Shown one piece after another: positions 7,237-16,269 of a stretch of 52,157 nt of DNA (within the stretch, counting starts at the first letter, position 1; each line of letters starts with the position of its first letter). The DNA is taken from NCBI GenBank assembly GCA_900318395.1, contig ONKL01000017.1, positions 1 through 52,157 on the forward strand, given 5' to 3'. Position numbers and translations under genes: made by a program. The notes under the pieces were generated by a model. The model was not told where the DNA came from, searched no databases, and worked only from the letters and a program-made list of their open reading frames with translations. Source of the stretch: an uncultured Prevotella sp. (GTDB taxonomy: Bacteria; Bacteroidota; Bacteroidia; Bacteroidales; Bacteroidaceae).

Positions 7237-9957
7237 TTATTCCTCTACGGCAGCCTGTGCGGCAGCGAGGCGTGCGATGGGCACACGGAACGGAGAGCAA
7301 GATGCGTAGTTCATGCCGATCTTAGCACAGAACTTCACAGAGCTGGGCTCACCACCATGCTCACCACAGATACCGCAGCGGAGGTCAGGACGTACCTCAC
7401 GGCCTTCCTTCACAGCGAACTTGATGAGACGGCCAACACCCTTCTGATCGAGTACCTGGAATGGGTCTACCTTCAGGATCTTCTTGTCAAGGTATACAGG
7501 CAGGAACGAAGCGATATCGTCGCGGCTGTAACCGAAGGTCATCTGAGTCAGGTCGTTAGTACCGAATGAGAAGTACTGAGCCTCTGTTGCGATGCGATCA
7601 GCAGTCAGGGCAGCACGAGGAATCTCGATCATCGTACCGATCTCGAACTCAACCTCGACGCCGTACTCCTGGAATACTTCCTTAGCGGCGTACTGGATAA
7701 CCTCCTTCTGCTGCTTCAGCTCGTAGAGTGTACCAATCAGCGGAACCATGATTTCTGGCATAGGATTCTTGCCTTCCTTCTTCAGCTCGCAGGCAGCGCC
7801 CAGGATGGCCTTGGTCTGCATAGCGGTAATCTCAGGGAAGGTGATACCCAGACGGCAACCACGATGACCCAGCATGGGGTTGTTCTCTGCGAGAGAGTCA
7901 ACACGACGCTTGATGTCCTCAACGCTCACACCCATCTCCTTAGCCATCGTCTCCTGACCAGCCAAATCGTGGGGAACGAACTCGTGGAGAGGAGGATCGA
8001 GCAGACGGATGTTCACGGGCAGACCGTCCATAGCCTCGAGGATACCCTTGAAGTCAGCCTTCTGGTAAGGCAGCAGCTTAGCAAGAGCCTTCTCACGTCC
8101 AGCAACGCTGTCGGCGAGGATCATCTCACGCATAGCGATAATCTTCTTGTCCTCGAAGAACATGTGCTCTGTACGAGTCAGACCGATACCCTTGGCACCG
8201 AACTCACGGGCGAGCTGAGCGTCGCGAGGTGTATCAGCATTGGTACGAACCTGCAGCTTGGTGTACTTGTCGCAGAGGTCCATCAGCTCCTTGAAGTCAC
8301 CAGAGAGTTCTGCAGCCTTTGTGGGAACCTCGCCAGCGTAAACCTGACCAGTAGAACCATTCAGAGAGATATAGTCACCCTCCTTATATACGACACCGTC
8401 GATCTCGACAGTCTTGTCCTTATAGCTTACATTCAGTGAACCTACACCTGATACGCAGCACTTACCCATACCACGAGCCACAACGGCAGCGTGAGAGGTC
8501 ATACCACCACGAGCAGTCAGGATACCCTCAGCAGAAGCCATACCAGCGAGGTCCTCAGGAGAAGTCTCGATACGAACGAGCACTACCTTGTGACCATCCT
8601 TATGCCAAGCCTGAGCGTCGTCAGCGTGGAACACGATCTGACCGCAGGCAGCACCAGGAGATGCAGGCAGACCCTGAGCGATCACCTTAGCTGTAGCCAG
8701 CGCCTTCTTGTCGAATACAGGGTGCAGCAGCTCGTCGAGCTTCTGAGGCTCACAGCGCATGATGGCGGTCTTCTCGTCGATCATACCCTCGTGGAGCAGG
8801 TCGATAGCGATCTTCACCATAGCGGCACCTGTACGCTTACCGTTACGTGTCTGGAGGAACCAAAGCTTGCCCTCCTGAACGGTGAACTCCATATCCTGCA
8901 TATCGTGATAGTGGTGCTCCAGCTTGTCCTGGATACCATTCAGTTCGTTGTAGATCTCAGGCATAGCCTCCTCCATAGAAGGATATTTGGCCACACGCTC
9001 CTCCTCAGAGATGCCAGCGCGCTCAGCCCAGCGCTGAGAGCCGATCTTCGTAATCTGCTGTGGGGTACGGATACCAGCCACAACGTCCTCACCCTGTGCG
9101 TTCACCAGATACTCACCGTTGAAGAGGTTCTCACCGTTGGCAGCATCACGGCTGAAACATACACCAGTAGCAGAGGTGTCGCCCATGTTACCGAATACCA
9201 TGGCCATCACTGATACGGCTGTACCCCACTCGTCGGGGATGCCTTCCATCTTACGATAGAGGATAGCGCGCTCGTTCATCCAAGAACGGAACACAGCACA
9301 GATAGCACCCCAGAGCTGCTCGATAGGATCGTTGGGGAACTCCTTGCCTGTGCGCTCCTTGATGGCAGCCTTGAACAGCTTAACGAGCTTCTTCAGATCG
9401 TCTACAGAGAGGTCCTTGTCGAGAACAACACCGCTCTCCTTCTTCACGCCCTCGATAATCTCCTCGAACGGATCGATATCGGTCTTGTTCACGGGCTTCA
9501 TCTCGAGCACTACGTCACCGTACATCTGTACGAAACGGCGGTAGCTATCGTAAACGAAGTGGGGGTTGTTGGTCTTCTTCACCATACCCTCAGCCACCTC
9601 GTCGTTCAGACCGAGGTTCAGGATGGTGTCCATCATACCAGGCATTGAGGCACGTGCACCTGAGCGAACTGATACCAACAGAGGATTCTCCTTGTCGCCG
9701 AACTTTGAGTTCATCAGATCCTCGATGTGCTTAACAGCTGCCATCACGTCGTCATTCAGCAGCTCCATAATCTTCTGCTGTCCTACCTGATAGTACTCGT
9801 TACAGCAATCTGTTGTGATAGTGAAACCTGGAGGAACGGGAACACCAATCAGGTTCATCTCGGCAAGGTTTGCACCCTTACCGCCAAGTTCCTCACGCAT
9901 CTTTGCATTACCTTCGGCCTTACCGTTACCGAAGAGGTAAACTCTTTTCTGACTCAT
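7237..9957 (-). CDS. ppdK: Pyruvate, phosphate dikinase
   Basis: A 906-residue enzyme that interconverts pyruvate, ATP and phosphate with PEP, AMP and pyrophosphate. The N-terminal ATP-grasp domain starts with a Gly-rich nucleotide loop (GNGKAEGNAKMREELGGKGA) and has SVRSGARASMPGMMDTILNL. The central phosphohistidine domain carries His489 in ARGGMTSHAAVVARG. The C-terminal PEP/pyruvate barrel has GLTRTEHMFF, EIGTMIEIPRAAL and ends in the GICGEHGGEP region with an active-site Cys. Full family length. It is monocistronic, with a promoter at 10007-10037. Confidence 0.97.
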   Translation of the reverse strand: MSQKRVYLFGNGKAEGNAKMREELGGKGANLAEMNLIGVPVPPGFTITTDCCNEYYQVGQQKIMELLNDDVMAAVKHIEDLMNSKFGDKENPLLVSVRSGARASMPGMMDTILNLGLNDEVAEGMVKKTNNPHFVYDSYRRFVQMYGDVVLEMKPVNKTDIDPFEEIIEGVKKESGVVLDKDLSVDDLKKLVKLFKAAIKERTGKEFPNDPIEQLWGAICAVFRSWMNERAILYRKMEGIPDEWGTAVSVMAMVFGNMGDTSATGVCFSRDAANGENLFNGEYLVNAQGEDVVAGIRTPQQITKIGSQRWAERAGISEEERVAKYPSMEEAMPEIYNELNGIQDKLEHHYHDMQDMEFTVQEGKLWFLQTRNGKRTGAAMVKIAIDLLHEGMIDEKTAIMRCEPQKLDELLHPVFDKKALATAKVIAQGLPASPGAACGQIVFHADDAQAWHKDGHKVVLVRIETSPEDLAGMASAEGILTARGGMTSHAAVVARGMGKCCVSGVGSLNVSYKDKTVEIDGVVYKEGDYISLNGSTGQVYAGEVPTKAAELSGDFKELMDLCDKYTKLQVRTNADTPRDAQLAREFGAKGIGLTRTEHMFFEDKKIIAMREMILADSVAGREKALAKLLPYQKADFKGILEAMDGLPVNIRLLDPPLHEFVPHDLAGQETMAKEMGVSVEDIKRRVDSLAENNPMLGHRGCRLGITFPEITAMQTKAILGAACELKKEGKNPMPEIMVPLIGTLYELKQQKEVIQYAAKEVFQEYGVEVEFEIGTMIEIPRAALTADRIATEAQYFSFGTNDLTQMTFGYSRDDIASFLPVYLDKKILKVDPFQVLDQKGVGRLIKFAVKEGREVRPDLRCGICGEHGGEPSSVKFCAKIGMNYASCSPFRVPIARLAAAQAAVEE

Positions 9958-10006
9958 AAATTAGTTATTTATTAAATGATGATAAATTGTTTTTTATTTA
10001 ATTCCG

Positions 10007-10037
10007 CAAAGTTAGTGATATTTTGGGAGAAAACAAA
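10007..10037 (-). promoter_or_regulatory. ppdK promoter (TTTG, 19 nt, TAACTTTG)
   Basis: On the - strand a TTTG box (caaa at 10034-10037) is followed after 19 nt by TAACTTTG (caaagtta at 10007-10014), a full match to the Bacteroidota sigma-ABfr consensus. The box lies about 50 nt upstream of the ppdK ATG. Confidence 0.75.
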
Positions 10038-10130
10038 AAAAATCAAGGGAAATTTGCAAAGCCAACCTTACATTTTTACTTTTTTGGCATGGATTAAGCT
10101 TAATAGTACCTATTTTTAATATTTATTTTG

Positions 10131-10138
10131 TACCTTTG
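10131..10138 (+). promoter_or_regulatory. -7 box (TACCTTTG) for rlmD-like gene
   Basis: TACCTTTG ends 21 nt before the ATG at 10160. It overlaps an in-frame TTG at 10136, which argues against an earlier start. Confidence 0.65.
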
Positions 10139-10159
10139 CACGCGCAAAAAGAAAAATGT

Positions 10160-11617
10160 ATGGGAAGAAGCAAGAAACCATTACCGCTCCTTGAGGGCGT
10201 AACGATAGAGGCCGTAGCTGCCGAGGGCAAATGTCTGTTCCACTGGAACGAGCTCGTGGTGTTCGTACCCTTCTGCGTGCCTGGCGATGTGTGCGACGTG
10301 CAGATACGCCGTAAGAAGCACTCCTTCGCCGAGGGTGAGGTGGTGCGCTTTATTAATTATAGTAAGGTACGCGCGACTCCGTTCTGTGAGCACTTCGGTG
10401 TCTGCGGCGGTTGCAAGTGGCAGAACCTGCCCTACGAAGAGCAGCTCCGCTTCAAGCAGCAACAGGTCTACGACCAGTTGCATCGCATCGGAAAGGTGGA
10501 GCTGCCAGAGTTTAACCCGATTCTTGGCAGCGTTCATACGCAGGCCTATCGCAATAAGCTCGACTTCGGATGTGCCAATAAACGCTATCTGACCAAGGAA
10601 CAGATTGCCACCCTGCCTAACGACGAGAGCCAGAGTCTGAAGGATGTCCCTGCTATCGGATTCCACATCACTGGGGCCTTCGACAAGATTCTCCCCATTG
10701 AGAAATGCTGGCTGATGGACGATCTGCACAACCGCATCCGTAACGAGATTCGCGACTATGCGATGGAGCATCAGCTCTCGTTCTTCGATCTTCGCCAACA
10801 GGTAGGACTGCTGCGCGATGTCATCATCCGTAACTCTGCCACAGGCGAGTGGATGGTCATCATCCAGTTCCACTACGATGAAACAGGAGGCGAGAAAGAG
10901 GCTTTAGCACTGCTTCAGCATATCGCAGATAAATTTCAGGAAATCACCTCGTTACTCTATCTCGACAATCAGAAATGCAACGATACGATTGGTGATCAGG
11001 AGATCATCGTCTTCAAGGGGAAAGACCATATCATCGAGACGATGGAGGATCTGAAGTTCAAGGTGGGACCAAAGAGTTTCTACCAGACGAATACCGAACA
11101 GGCCTACCACCTCTACAGCGTAGCCAGAGAGTTTGCATTTAATCACTCCACACTCCCCACTCCCCACTCCTCACTCCCCCTTGTCTACGACCTCTATACC
11201 GGCACGGGAACCATTGCCAATTTCGTGGCACGTCAGGCGCGAGAGGTCATCGGCATCGAATATGTGCCTGAAGCCATCGAGGATGCGAAGATCAACTCCC
11301 AGCTCAACGGCATCACGAACACCCGCTTCTATGCAGGCGACATGAAGGACATCCTCAACGACGCTTTCATCGAGGAGCATGGACGCCCTGATGTCATCAT
11401 CACCGACCCCCCGCGTGCAGGCATGCACCCTGATGTAGTGAAGACCATTCTCAGGGCAGCCCCCCAGCGTATCGTCTACGTCAGCTGTAATCCAGCCACT
11501 CAGGCGCGCGACCTGCAGGATCTCGATGCTGCCTATTGCGTAGTAGCCGTGCAGCCCGTGGATATGTTCCCTCATACCCCTCATGTGGAGAACGTAGTGT
11601 TGCTCGAACAGCGCTAA
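10160..11617 (+). CDS. rlmD: 23S rRNA (uracil-5-)-methyltransferase, RlmD/RumA family
   Basis: A 485-residue SAM-dependent RNA m5U methyltransferase. An N-terminal TRAM-like domain is followed by an iron-sulfur motif with C76, C82 and C85 (CEHFGVCGGCKW) and a distal Cys in EKCWLMDD. The methyltransferase domain has the SAM loop YDLYTGTGTI, TDPPRAGMHPDV and the catalytic Cys443 in YVSCNPATQ. Start ATG 10160 is chosen because the upstream TTG lies inside the promoter. Oddly, residues about 328-341 (NHSTLPTPHSSLPL), just before the SAM loop, are encoded by a purine 7-mer repeat that looks inserted. Which uracil is modified cannot be told from sequence. Confidence 0.9.
   Translation: MGRSKKPLPLLEGVTIEAVAAEGKCLFHWNELVVFVPFCVPGDVCDVQIRRKKHSFAEGEVVRFINYSKVRATPFCEHFGVCGGCKWQNLPYEEQLRFKQQQVYDQLHRIGKVELPEFNPILGSVHTQAYRNKLDFGCANKRYLTKEQIATLPNDESQSLKDVPAIGFHITGAFDKILPIEKCWLMDDLHNRIRNEIRDYAMEHQLSFFDLRQQVGLLRDVIIRNSATGEWMVIIQFHYDETGGEKEALALLQHIADKFQEITSLLYLDNQKCNDTIGDQEIIVFKGKDHIIETMEDLKFKVGPKSFYQTNTEQAYHLYSVAREFAFNHSTLPTPHSSLPLVYDLYTGTGTIANFVARQAREVIGIEYVPEAIEDAKINSQLNGITNTRFYAGDMKDILNDAFIEEHGRPDVIITDPPRAGMHPDVVKTILRAAPQRIVYVSCNPATQARDLQDLDAAYCVVAVQPVDMFPHTPHVENVVLLEQR
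11144..11179. repeat. In-frame GGAGTGA-type 7-nt repeat inside the rlmD-like gene
   Basis: On the - strand the stretch reads gggggagtgaggagtgggga and continues gtggggagtgtggagtg, a 7-nt period. It is coded in frame as a Pro/Ser/Thr/His/Leu linker directly upstream of the SAM-binding motif. Confidence 0.7.
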
Positions 11618-11638
11618 ACACGCAAAAAACGCATTTTT

Positions 11639-11681
11639 ACGGGAAAAAATTTGGTAAATCCGATTTTTTCCCGTATATTTG
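11639..11681 (+). promoter_or_regulatory. Porin promoter overlapped by a 12-bp perfect inverted repeat
   Basis: TTTG (11650-11653) and TATATTTG (11674-11681) are 20 nt apart, a full Bacteroidota promoter. Arms acgggaaaaaat (11639-11650) and attttttcccgt (11663-11674) pair perfectly around a 12-nt loop and bracket the -33 box and half of the spacer. The repeat could be an operator, or a terminator for the preceding rlmD-like gene. Confidence 0.65.
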
Positions 11682-11710
11682 TACCCATATAACCTAAAAC
11701 TGAAGGAATT

Positions 11711-12847
11711 ATGTTAAAAAAAGCATTTTCATTACTCGCGGTGCTGATGATAGGATTCAGCGCTAATGCTTCTGCCGAAGAGCAGGAAGTCCAGAAATCC
11801 CAGCAGGAGAAGAAGACAATCGAACTCCCCCAATGGGTCAAGAACATCAAGTTCAGCGGCTACGGCATGCTGCAGTATCAGGGACAGGATCCTGAGGGTA
11901 ACCACTCGAACACCTTCAACCTCCGTCTGGCTCGTTTCATCCTTGATGGTAAGATTGGCGACTTCGACTGGCGCGCCCAGATTCAGGGCACTAACGCCAC
12001 TGGTCCTGGACAGCCCACCGTTCAGCTCGTAGACCTCTATGCCGAGTGGCGCAGATTCCCAGAGTTCAAGATCCGTGCAGGGCAGTTCAAGCGTTGCTTC
12101 ACATTTGAGAACCCCACCCACCCCATCACACAGGGCTGGCGTGGTTATGCCGACGTGATCAACAAACTCTCAGCCTTTGGCGACCGTACTGGTGAGCGCT
12201 CTTCTGGTGGTCGCGACATTGGTATCCAGTTTGCTGGCGATCTCTTCCCCAATGCCAATGGCCGCCGAATCCTCCACTATCAGGTTGGTGTCTACAACGG
12301 CGAAGGTGTGAACCAGAAGGATATGGATAACCGCAAGGACTTCATCGGCGGTATCTGGGTGATGCCGATCAAGGGTCTGCGCATCGGTGCGTTTGGATGG
12401 ACAGGTAGCCGAGGTGGCATGTTAGACCCGCTGACAGGTGAGACCCGCAGCGTAGAGAAGAACCGTTATGCCTTCTCTGCCGAGTATGACCTGAATGAGT
12501 GGACCTTCCGCGCAGAGTATATCCACAGCCAGGGTTGGGGAGCCAAATCTCCCGGTAACAATGTGCGCGAGATCTATTACGAGAATGGCGACAAGGCCGA
12601 TGGTTGGTATGTCTTCGGCATCGTGCCCCTCATCAAGGGTAAGCTCCACGCCAAAGCCCGTTACCAGACCTATCGCAATCAGAAGGAATGGGGCAGTTCA
12701 GTGAATTCGTATGAGTGCGGTCTGAACTATAACTTCACCAAGAATCTCGAGATTCACGCTGAGTATGCGCGCATTAACGATCGTAGCCTCCCTGACGGCA
12801 AGCACAACTACAACCTCGTAGACGTCGAGCTCGACTTCAGATTCTGA
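11711..12847 (+). CDS. Outer-membrane porin, OprO/OprP (phosphate-selective) family
   Basis: A 378-residue predicted outer-membrane beta-barrel. A signal peptide of about 23 residues ends ANASAEE. Alternating aromatic/polar strands follow (FSGYGMLQYQG, FNLRLARFILDGKIGDFDWR), the LYAEWRRFPEFKIRAGQFKR region typical of this porin family, and a C-terminal strand ending in Phe (VDVELDFRF), the BAM recognition signal. The product probably passes phosphate or other anions; the substrate cannot be read from sequence. The gene is single, behind the inverted-repeat promoter, and its 3' end overlaps the convergent flippase gene by 11 nt. Confidence 0.85.
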   Translation: MLKKAFSLLAVLMIGFSANASAEEQEVQKSQQEKKTIELPQWVKNIKFSGYGMLQYQGQDPEGNHSNTFNLRLARFILDGKIGDFDWRAQIQGTNATGPGQPTVQLVDLYAEWRRFPEFKIRAGQFKRCFTFENPTHPITQGWRGYADVINKLSAFGDRTGERSSGGRDIGIQFAGDLFPNANGRRILHYQVGVYNGEGVNQKDMDNRKDFIGGIWVMPIKGLRIGAFGWTGSRGGMLDPLTGETRSVEKNRYAFSAEYDLNEWTFRAEYIHSQGWGAKSPGNNVREIYYENGDKADGWYVFGIVPLIKGKLHAKARYQTYRNQKEWGSSVNSYECGLNYNFTKNLEIHAEYARINDRSLPDGKHNYNLVDVELDFRF

Positions 12848-14315
12848 ACTTCTCTCTCAGCTTCTCCCAGAGATGCGCTTTCCGACGGAGGATGTGCAGC
12901 GAGAGGCTGAGACTGAGTACGACGAGCAGCAGGCCAGTGCCCCAATAGATGAGCCCCTCAGCCAGTAGCGTCACGAGGAATAGCAGCAGTCCGATGCCCG
13001 TCTGTACAATTGCATAACCAGATACGGTTGCCGAAAAGCGGTAACCGTATTGTTTATACGCATAGCCGTTCACCAGCACATACTCGAACAGATGAGCCAA
13101 GGCCACAGCGACACCTGTGCCGTAAAGCCCCCAGTGCTCGTAGCCCACGACGAACAGCACGATGAAAGCCACGTAGTAGGACGTCTCGAGGAAGAGATAC
13201 GACAGCGAATAGCCCCTTGCCAGCGTGATATAGGCCACAGGCAGCGTCATCACCTTCAGATACATGGCCAGCGTGGCCACCTGCGCCATCTCGACCACAG
13301 GCAGGAACTGCGCACTGAAGAGCAGGGGTATCAAGATGGGCAGCGACAGCATCAGGGCTGCCAGCATCGGCGACAGCAACAGCAGCGATACCTCCATCTG
13401 ACGGTTCACGCACTCGTTGGTCGCTTCGATATCGTGCTGCACGCCTGATAGACGGGGGAAATAGTCAGCCTCCATCGCCGAGAACACCATTCCCGCATAG
13501 GTGATGGTCAGCATATAGCCCGCGTTGTAGAGTCCCAGCATATCGAGGTCGCCCACCACGTTCAGATACGAGCGGATGAGCAGTTCTGAGGCACTGCCGA
13601 TGACAGCCGCCAGCGTGAAGGCCACCCCCAGGCGCACCATCTCCATACCCTCGCCCAGCATGCCCTTCGCTCCTGAGAGCTGAAGCGGCACCAGGCGGTA
13701 GGAATGCCTCACCGTCAGCAGCATTGTGGCCAGCGCCATCAGCACGATCACTGGCACGATGCCCGATTCGCCGAAGAAGTAATAGATAGGGATCGATATC
13801 ACCAGCGCAGCCACCACCGCCAGCACCTGCACACTCGCCAGCGCACCCAGCGCGCGCATCGCCTTCAGGATAGCCGTCTCGCCACCCGTGATGGCCAGCA
13901 TACCCACCGCAGGCGCCAGCAGCATGAAATGCAGCGTGTGATTACCCCAGGCGAAGGTGGTCTGACTCAGCAGCGGACCAATCATCACACACACGAGCAT
14001 ACCCAGCAGAGCCGTCAGCAGGCTCCACCCTCGCACCACCTTGACGAAATGCGCTAAGGCAGCCTCGTCACCAGCATCGTAGAGCGACGAGAGATGGCGC
14101 ACCGCACTGAACGACACACCCAGGTTCGTGGCCTGCGACACGAACCCCACAGTGGTGTTGAAGAGTGACGCCAAGCCCATTCCCGAGGGTCCCAGCAACA
14201 GCGCAATCAGCTTCGTGCGCACCAGTCCCAACACGATGTTGAGTCCCTGCACGCCACCGAATATTCCCGTGTATTTCAGGATGTGCTGATAGCTTTCGTT
14301 GCCTTCTTTTTTCAT
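12837..14315 (-). CDS. Polysaccharide flippase (Wzx / O-antigen translocase type)
   Basis: A 492-residue integral membrane protein of the MATE-like oligosaccharidyl-lipid flippase group, expected to move lipid-linked sugar repeats across the inner membrane. About 12-14 hydrophobic segments are visible. The N-terminus (YTGIFGGVQGLNIVLGLVRT, then LLLGPSGMGLASLFNTT) is characteristic of the WzxE/O-antigen translocase branch. It is divergent from the + strand glycosyltransferase operon across a 72-nt region with interleaved promoters, so both probably build the same glycan. It is distinct from the flippase of the capsule operon at 46 kb. Confidence 0.85.
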   Translation of the reverse strand: MKKEGNESYQHILKYTGIFGGVQGLNIVLGLVRTKLIALLLGPSGMGLASLFNTTVGFVSQATNLGVSFSAVRHLSSLYDAGDEAALAHFVKVVRGWSLLTALLGMLVCVMIGPLLSQTTFAWGNHTLHFMLLAPAVGMLAITGGETAILKAMRALGALASVQVLAVVAALVISIPIYYFFGESGIVPVIVLMALATMLLTVRHSYRLVPLQLSGAKGMLGEGMEMVRLGVAFTLAAVIGSASELLIRSYLNVVGDLDMLGLYNAGYMLTITYAGMVFSAMEADYFPRLSGVQHDIEATNECVNRQMEVSLLLLSPMLAALMLSLPILIPLLFSAQFLPVVEMAQVATLAMYLKVMTLPVAYITLARGYSLSYLFLETSYYVAFIVLFVVGYEHWGLYGTGVAVALAHLFEYVLVNGYAYKQYGYRFSATVSGYAIVQTGIGLLLFLVTLLAEGLIYWGTGLLLVVLSLSLSLHILRRKAHLWEKLREKFRI

Positions 14316-14334
14316 ATTTTCACTATTCAGAACG

Positions 14335-14366
14335 CAAAATTAGTCAAAATATTTTGAATTAACAAA
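14335..14366 (-). promoter_or_regulatory. Flippase promoter (TTTG, 20 nt, TAATTTTG)
   Basis: On the - strand TTTG (caaa 14363-14366) is followed after 20 nt by TAATTTTG (caaaatta 14335-14342), 19 nt upstream of the ATG. It is interleaved with the divergent + strand promoter. Confidence 0.7.
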
Positions 14367-14383
14367 TAAAATATCTAAATTTG
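14353..14383 (+). promoter_or_regulatory. Promoter of the 14.4-17.4 kb glycosyltransferase operon
   Basis: TTTG (14353-14356), 19 nt, TAAATTTG (14376-14383). The GTG start lies only 4 nt after the box, so the expected transcript begins at or within a few nt of the start codon (leaderless or nearly so). Confidence 0.65.
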
Positions 14384-14387
14384 CACC

Positions 14388-15293
14388 GTGAAACTAACGA
14401 TTATCATACCTGTCTACAATGTAGAGGCCACACTCGAACGGTGTATCGAGAGCGTGGTTCATCAGGATTTTAACGACTACGAGCTGATTCTGGTCGACGA
14501 CGGATCGCCCGACTCCAGCCCTGCCATCTGCGATAAATGGGCAGTGAAGGATCAGCGCATCCACGTCATCCACAAGGAGAACGGCGGACTCAGCGACGCT
14601 CGTAACGCAGGCCTCGACATCGCCCAGGGCGACTATATCACCTTCATCGATTCCGACGACTTTATCGATCCCCATACCTACACCCCGCTGATGAGCTACC
14701 TCGCGGATCACCCCGAGACTGATATCCTGGAGTATCCAGCTGTGCTCTTCTACAATTCAGAAAAGCAGGAAGACCTCCGATTCCCTAACCAGACGGTCTA
14801 CCACGATATGGAGGACTACTGGTATCATGAGAAGGCCTACGAGCACTCCTACGCCTGGAACAAGCTCTACCGCAAGTCGCTCTTCGACGAGGCCCGCTTC
14901 CCCACAGGCGTCGTGTTCGAGGATATCTGCACCCTCCATAAGCTGCTCGAGAAGACTCAGGTGCTCGCCACCATCAACCAGGGCTGCTACTACTACTGCT
15001 TCAACCCTCAGGGCATCACAGCCACTGCCGATGGTCCCGCCCTCCGCATGCACCTGCTCCACCACGTGAGCATCCTCAACAGCAGCCAGCGCCGCGATGC
15101 CGATTTCCAGCAATATTACTATAAGGTGCTAAATATCCAAATCGACACTTACATGGCTACAGGCGACCTGCCCATGCTGCCCGACTTCCAGTTGAATCCC
15201 TCTTATTTCAAAGGTTCAGACAAACTTAAAGTAATACTATTCAATATTTTGGGCATCAACCAGTTATGCAAGCTACTTAAACTTATTAAATAG
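14388..15293 (+). CDS. Family 2 glycosyltransferase
   Basis: A 301-residue GT-A fold transferase that adds one sugar to a lipid-linked glycan at the cytoplasmic face. The first 110 residues hold the GT2 signature: IIIPVYNVEATLERCIESV, ILVDDGSPDSS, GGLSDARNAGLD and the metal-binding FIDSDDFIDP. The C-terminal half is less conserved and contains ERCIES-type helices but no membrane segment. The start is GTG at 14388, forced by the MKLTIIIPVYN beginning. It leads a three-gene operon (5 nt to the next gene). Donor and acceptor unknown. Confidence 0.85.
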   Translation: MKLTIIIPVYNVEATLERCIESVVHQDFNDYELILVDDGSPDSSPAICDKWAVKDQRIHVIHKENGGLSDARNAGLDIAQGDYITFIDSDDFIDPHTYTPLMSYLADHPETDILEYPAVLFYNSEKQEDLRFPNQTVYHDMEDYWYHEKAYEHSYAWNKLYRKSLFDEARFPTGVVFEDICTLHKLLEKTQVLATINQGCYYYCFNPQGITATADGPALRMHLLHHVSILNSSQRRDADFQQYYYKVLNIQIDTYMATGDLPMLPDFQLNPSYFKGSDKLKVILFNILGINQLCKLLKLIK

Positions 15294-15297
15294 TGCG

Positions 15298-16269
15298 ATG
15301 CCCCAGCCTCTCGTCAGCTTTATCATAGCCTATTACAACCTGCCGCTCACGATGCTCTGCGAGTGCATCGACAGCATCATGCAGCTCCCACTGACTACTG
15401 CCGAGCGAGAGATCATCGTTGTCGACGACGGCTCTGACCTCAGTCCGATGAACGAGCTCATGCGCTATGGCGACAACATCATCTATATCCGTCAGAACAA
15501 CAAGGGACTGAGCGAGGCGCGCAATACGGGCATCCAGATGGCAAAGGGCTCCTACCTCCAGTTCGTCGATGCCGACGACACCCTCCTGCTGGCACCTTAC
15601 ACCCACTGTCTCGATCTCCTGCGGCGCCACCAGCCCGAGATGGTGATCTTCCGCCTCACACACACACCGAAGACAGACGCCAAGCCCGCCTGGCACGACA
15701 GCGAGCCAACGACGGGCTGCGATTATATGCGCCGCCAGAACATCAGGGGCTCGGCCTGTGGCTATCTCTTCAGCCGCAGCATCCTTGGCGACCTGCGCTT
15801 CAAACCTGGCATCTACAACGAGGACGAGGAGTTCACCCCGCAACTGCTGCTGAGGGCTGAGACGATCCGACTCACCGATGCGCAGGCTTACAACTATCGC
15901 CTGCGCCCAGGCTCCATCATCAACAGCAAGACCATCCGCCAGCGCCTGAAGCGACTGGAGGACACCCGCAGCATCATCTGCCGCCTCAGCACCATCGCCG
16001 ACCGTCAGCCCGTCGACAGTCGCACTGCCCTGCAACGACGCGTGGCACAGCTCACGATGGACTATCTCTACAACATCATCCTCCTGACGGGTTCGCGCCA
16101 CTACCTCGAACGTAAGATGGCACAGCTCCGCCAGAAAGGACTCTTCCCCCTCCCCGATCGCGACTACACCACGAAATACAGCTGGTTCCGCCGCCTCTCC
16201 AACACCTCGCCAGGCATCTCCGTCCTCATGCGAGTGGTCAAGTTCACCTCCTCATTCCACAAGCAATGA
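15298..16269 (+). CDS. Family 2 glycosyltransferase
   Basis: A 323-residue GT2 enzyme. The N-terminal domain shows VSFIIAYYNLPLTMLCECID, IIVVDDGSDLS, NNKGLSEARNTGIQ and the DxD-type LQFVDADDTLL. It starts 4 nt after the previous gene and overlaps the next by ATGA, so all three are translationally linked. It is probably a second sugar-adding step of the same surface glycan. Specificity cannot be read. Confidence 0.85.
   Translation: MPQPLVSFIIAYYNLPLTMLCECIDSIMQLPLTTAEREIIVVDDGSDLSPMNELMRYGDNIIYIRQNNKGLSEARNTGIQMAKGSYLQFVDADDTLLLAPYTHCLDLLRRHQPEMVIFRLTHTPKTDAKPAWHDSEPTTGCDYMRRQNIRGSACGYLFSRSILGDLRFKPGIYNEDEEFTPQLLLRAETIRLTDAQAYNYRLRPGSIINSKTIRQRLKRLEDTRSIICRLSTIADRQPVDSRTALQRRVAQLTMDYLYNIILLTGSRHYLERKMAQLRQKGLFPLPDRDYTTKYSWFRRLSNTSPGISVLMRVVKFTSSFHKQ

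Noticed and set aside
15286-16101. 271-codon - strand frame
   Set aside because: Antisense to a GT2 gene with complete motifs. Composition is that of a shadow.
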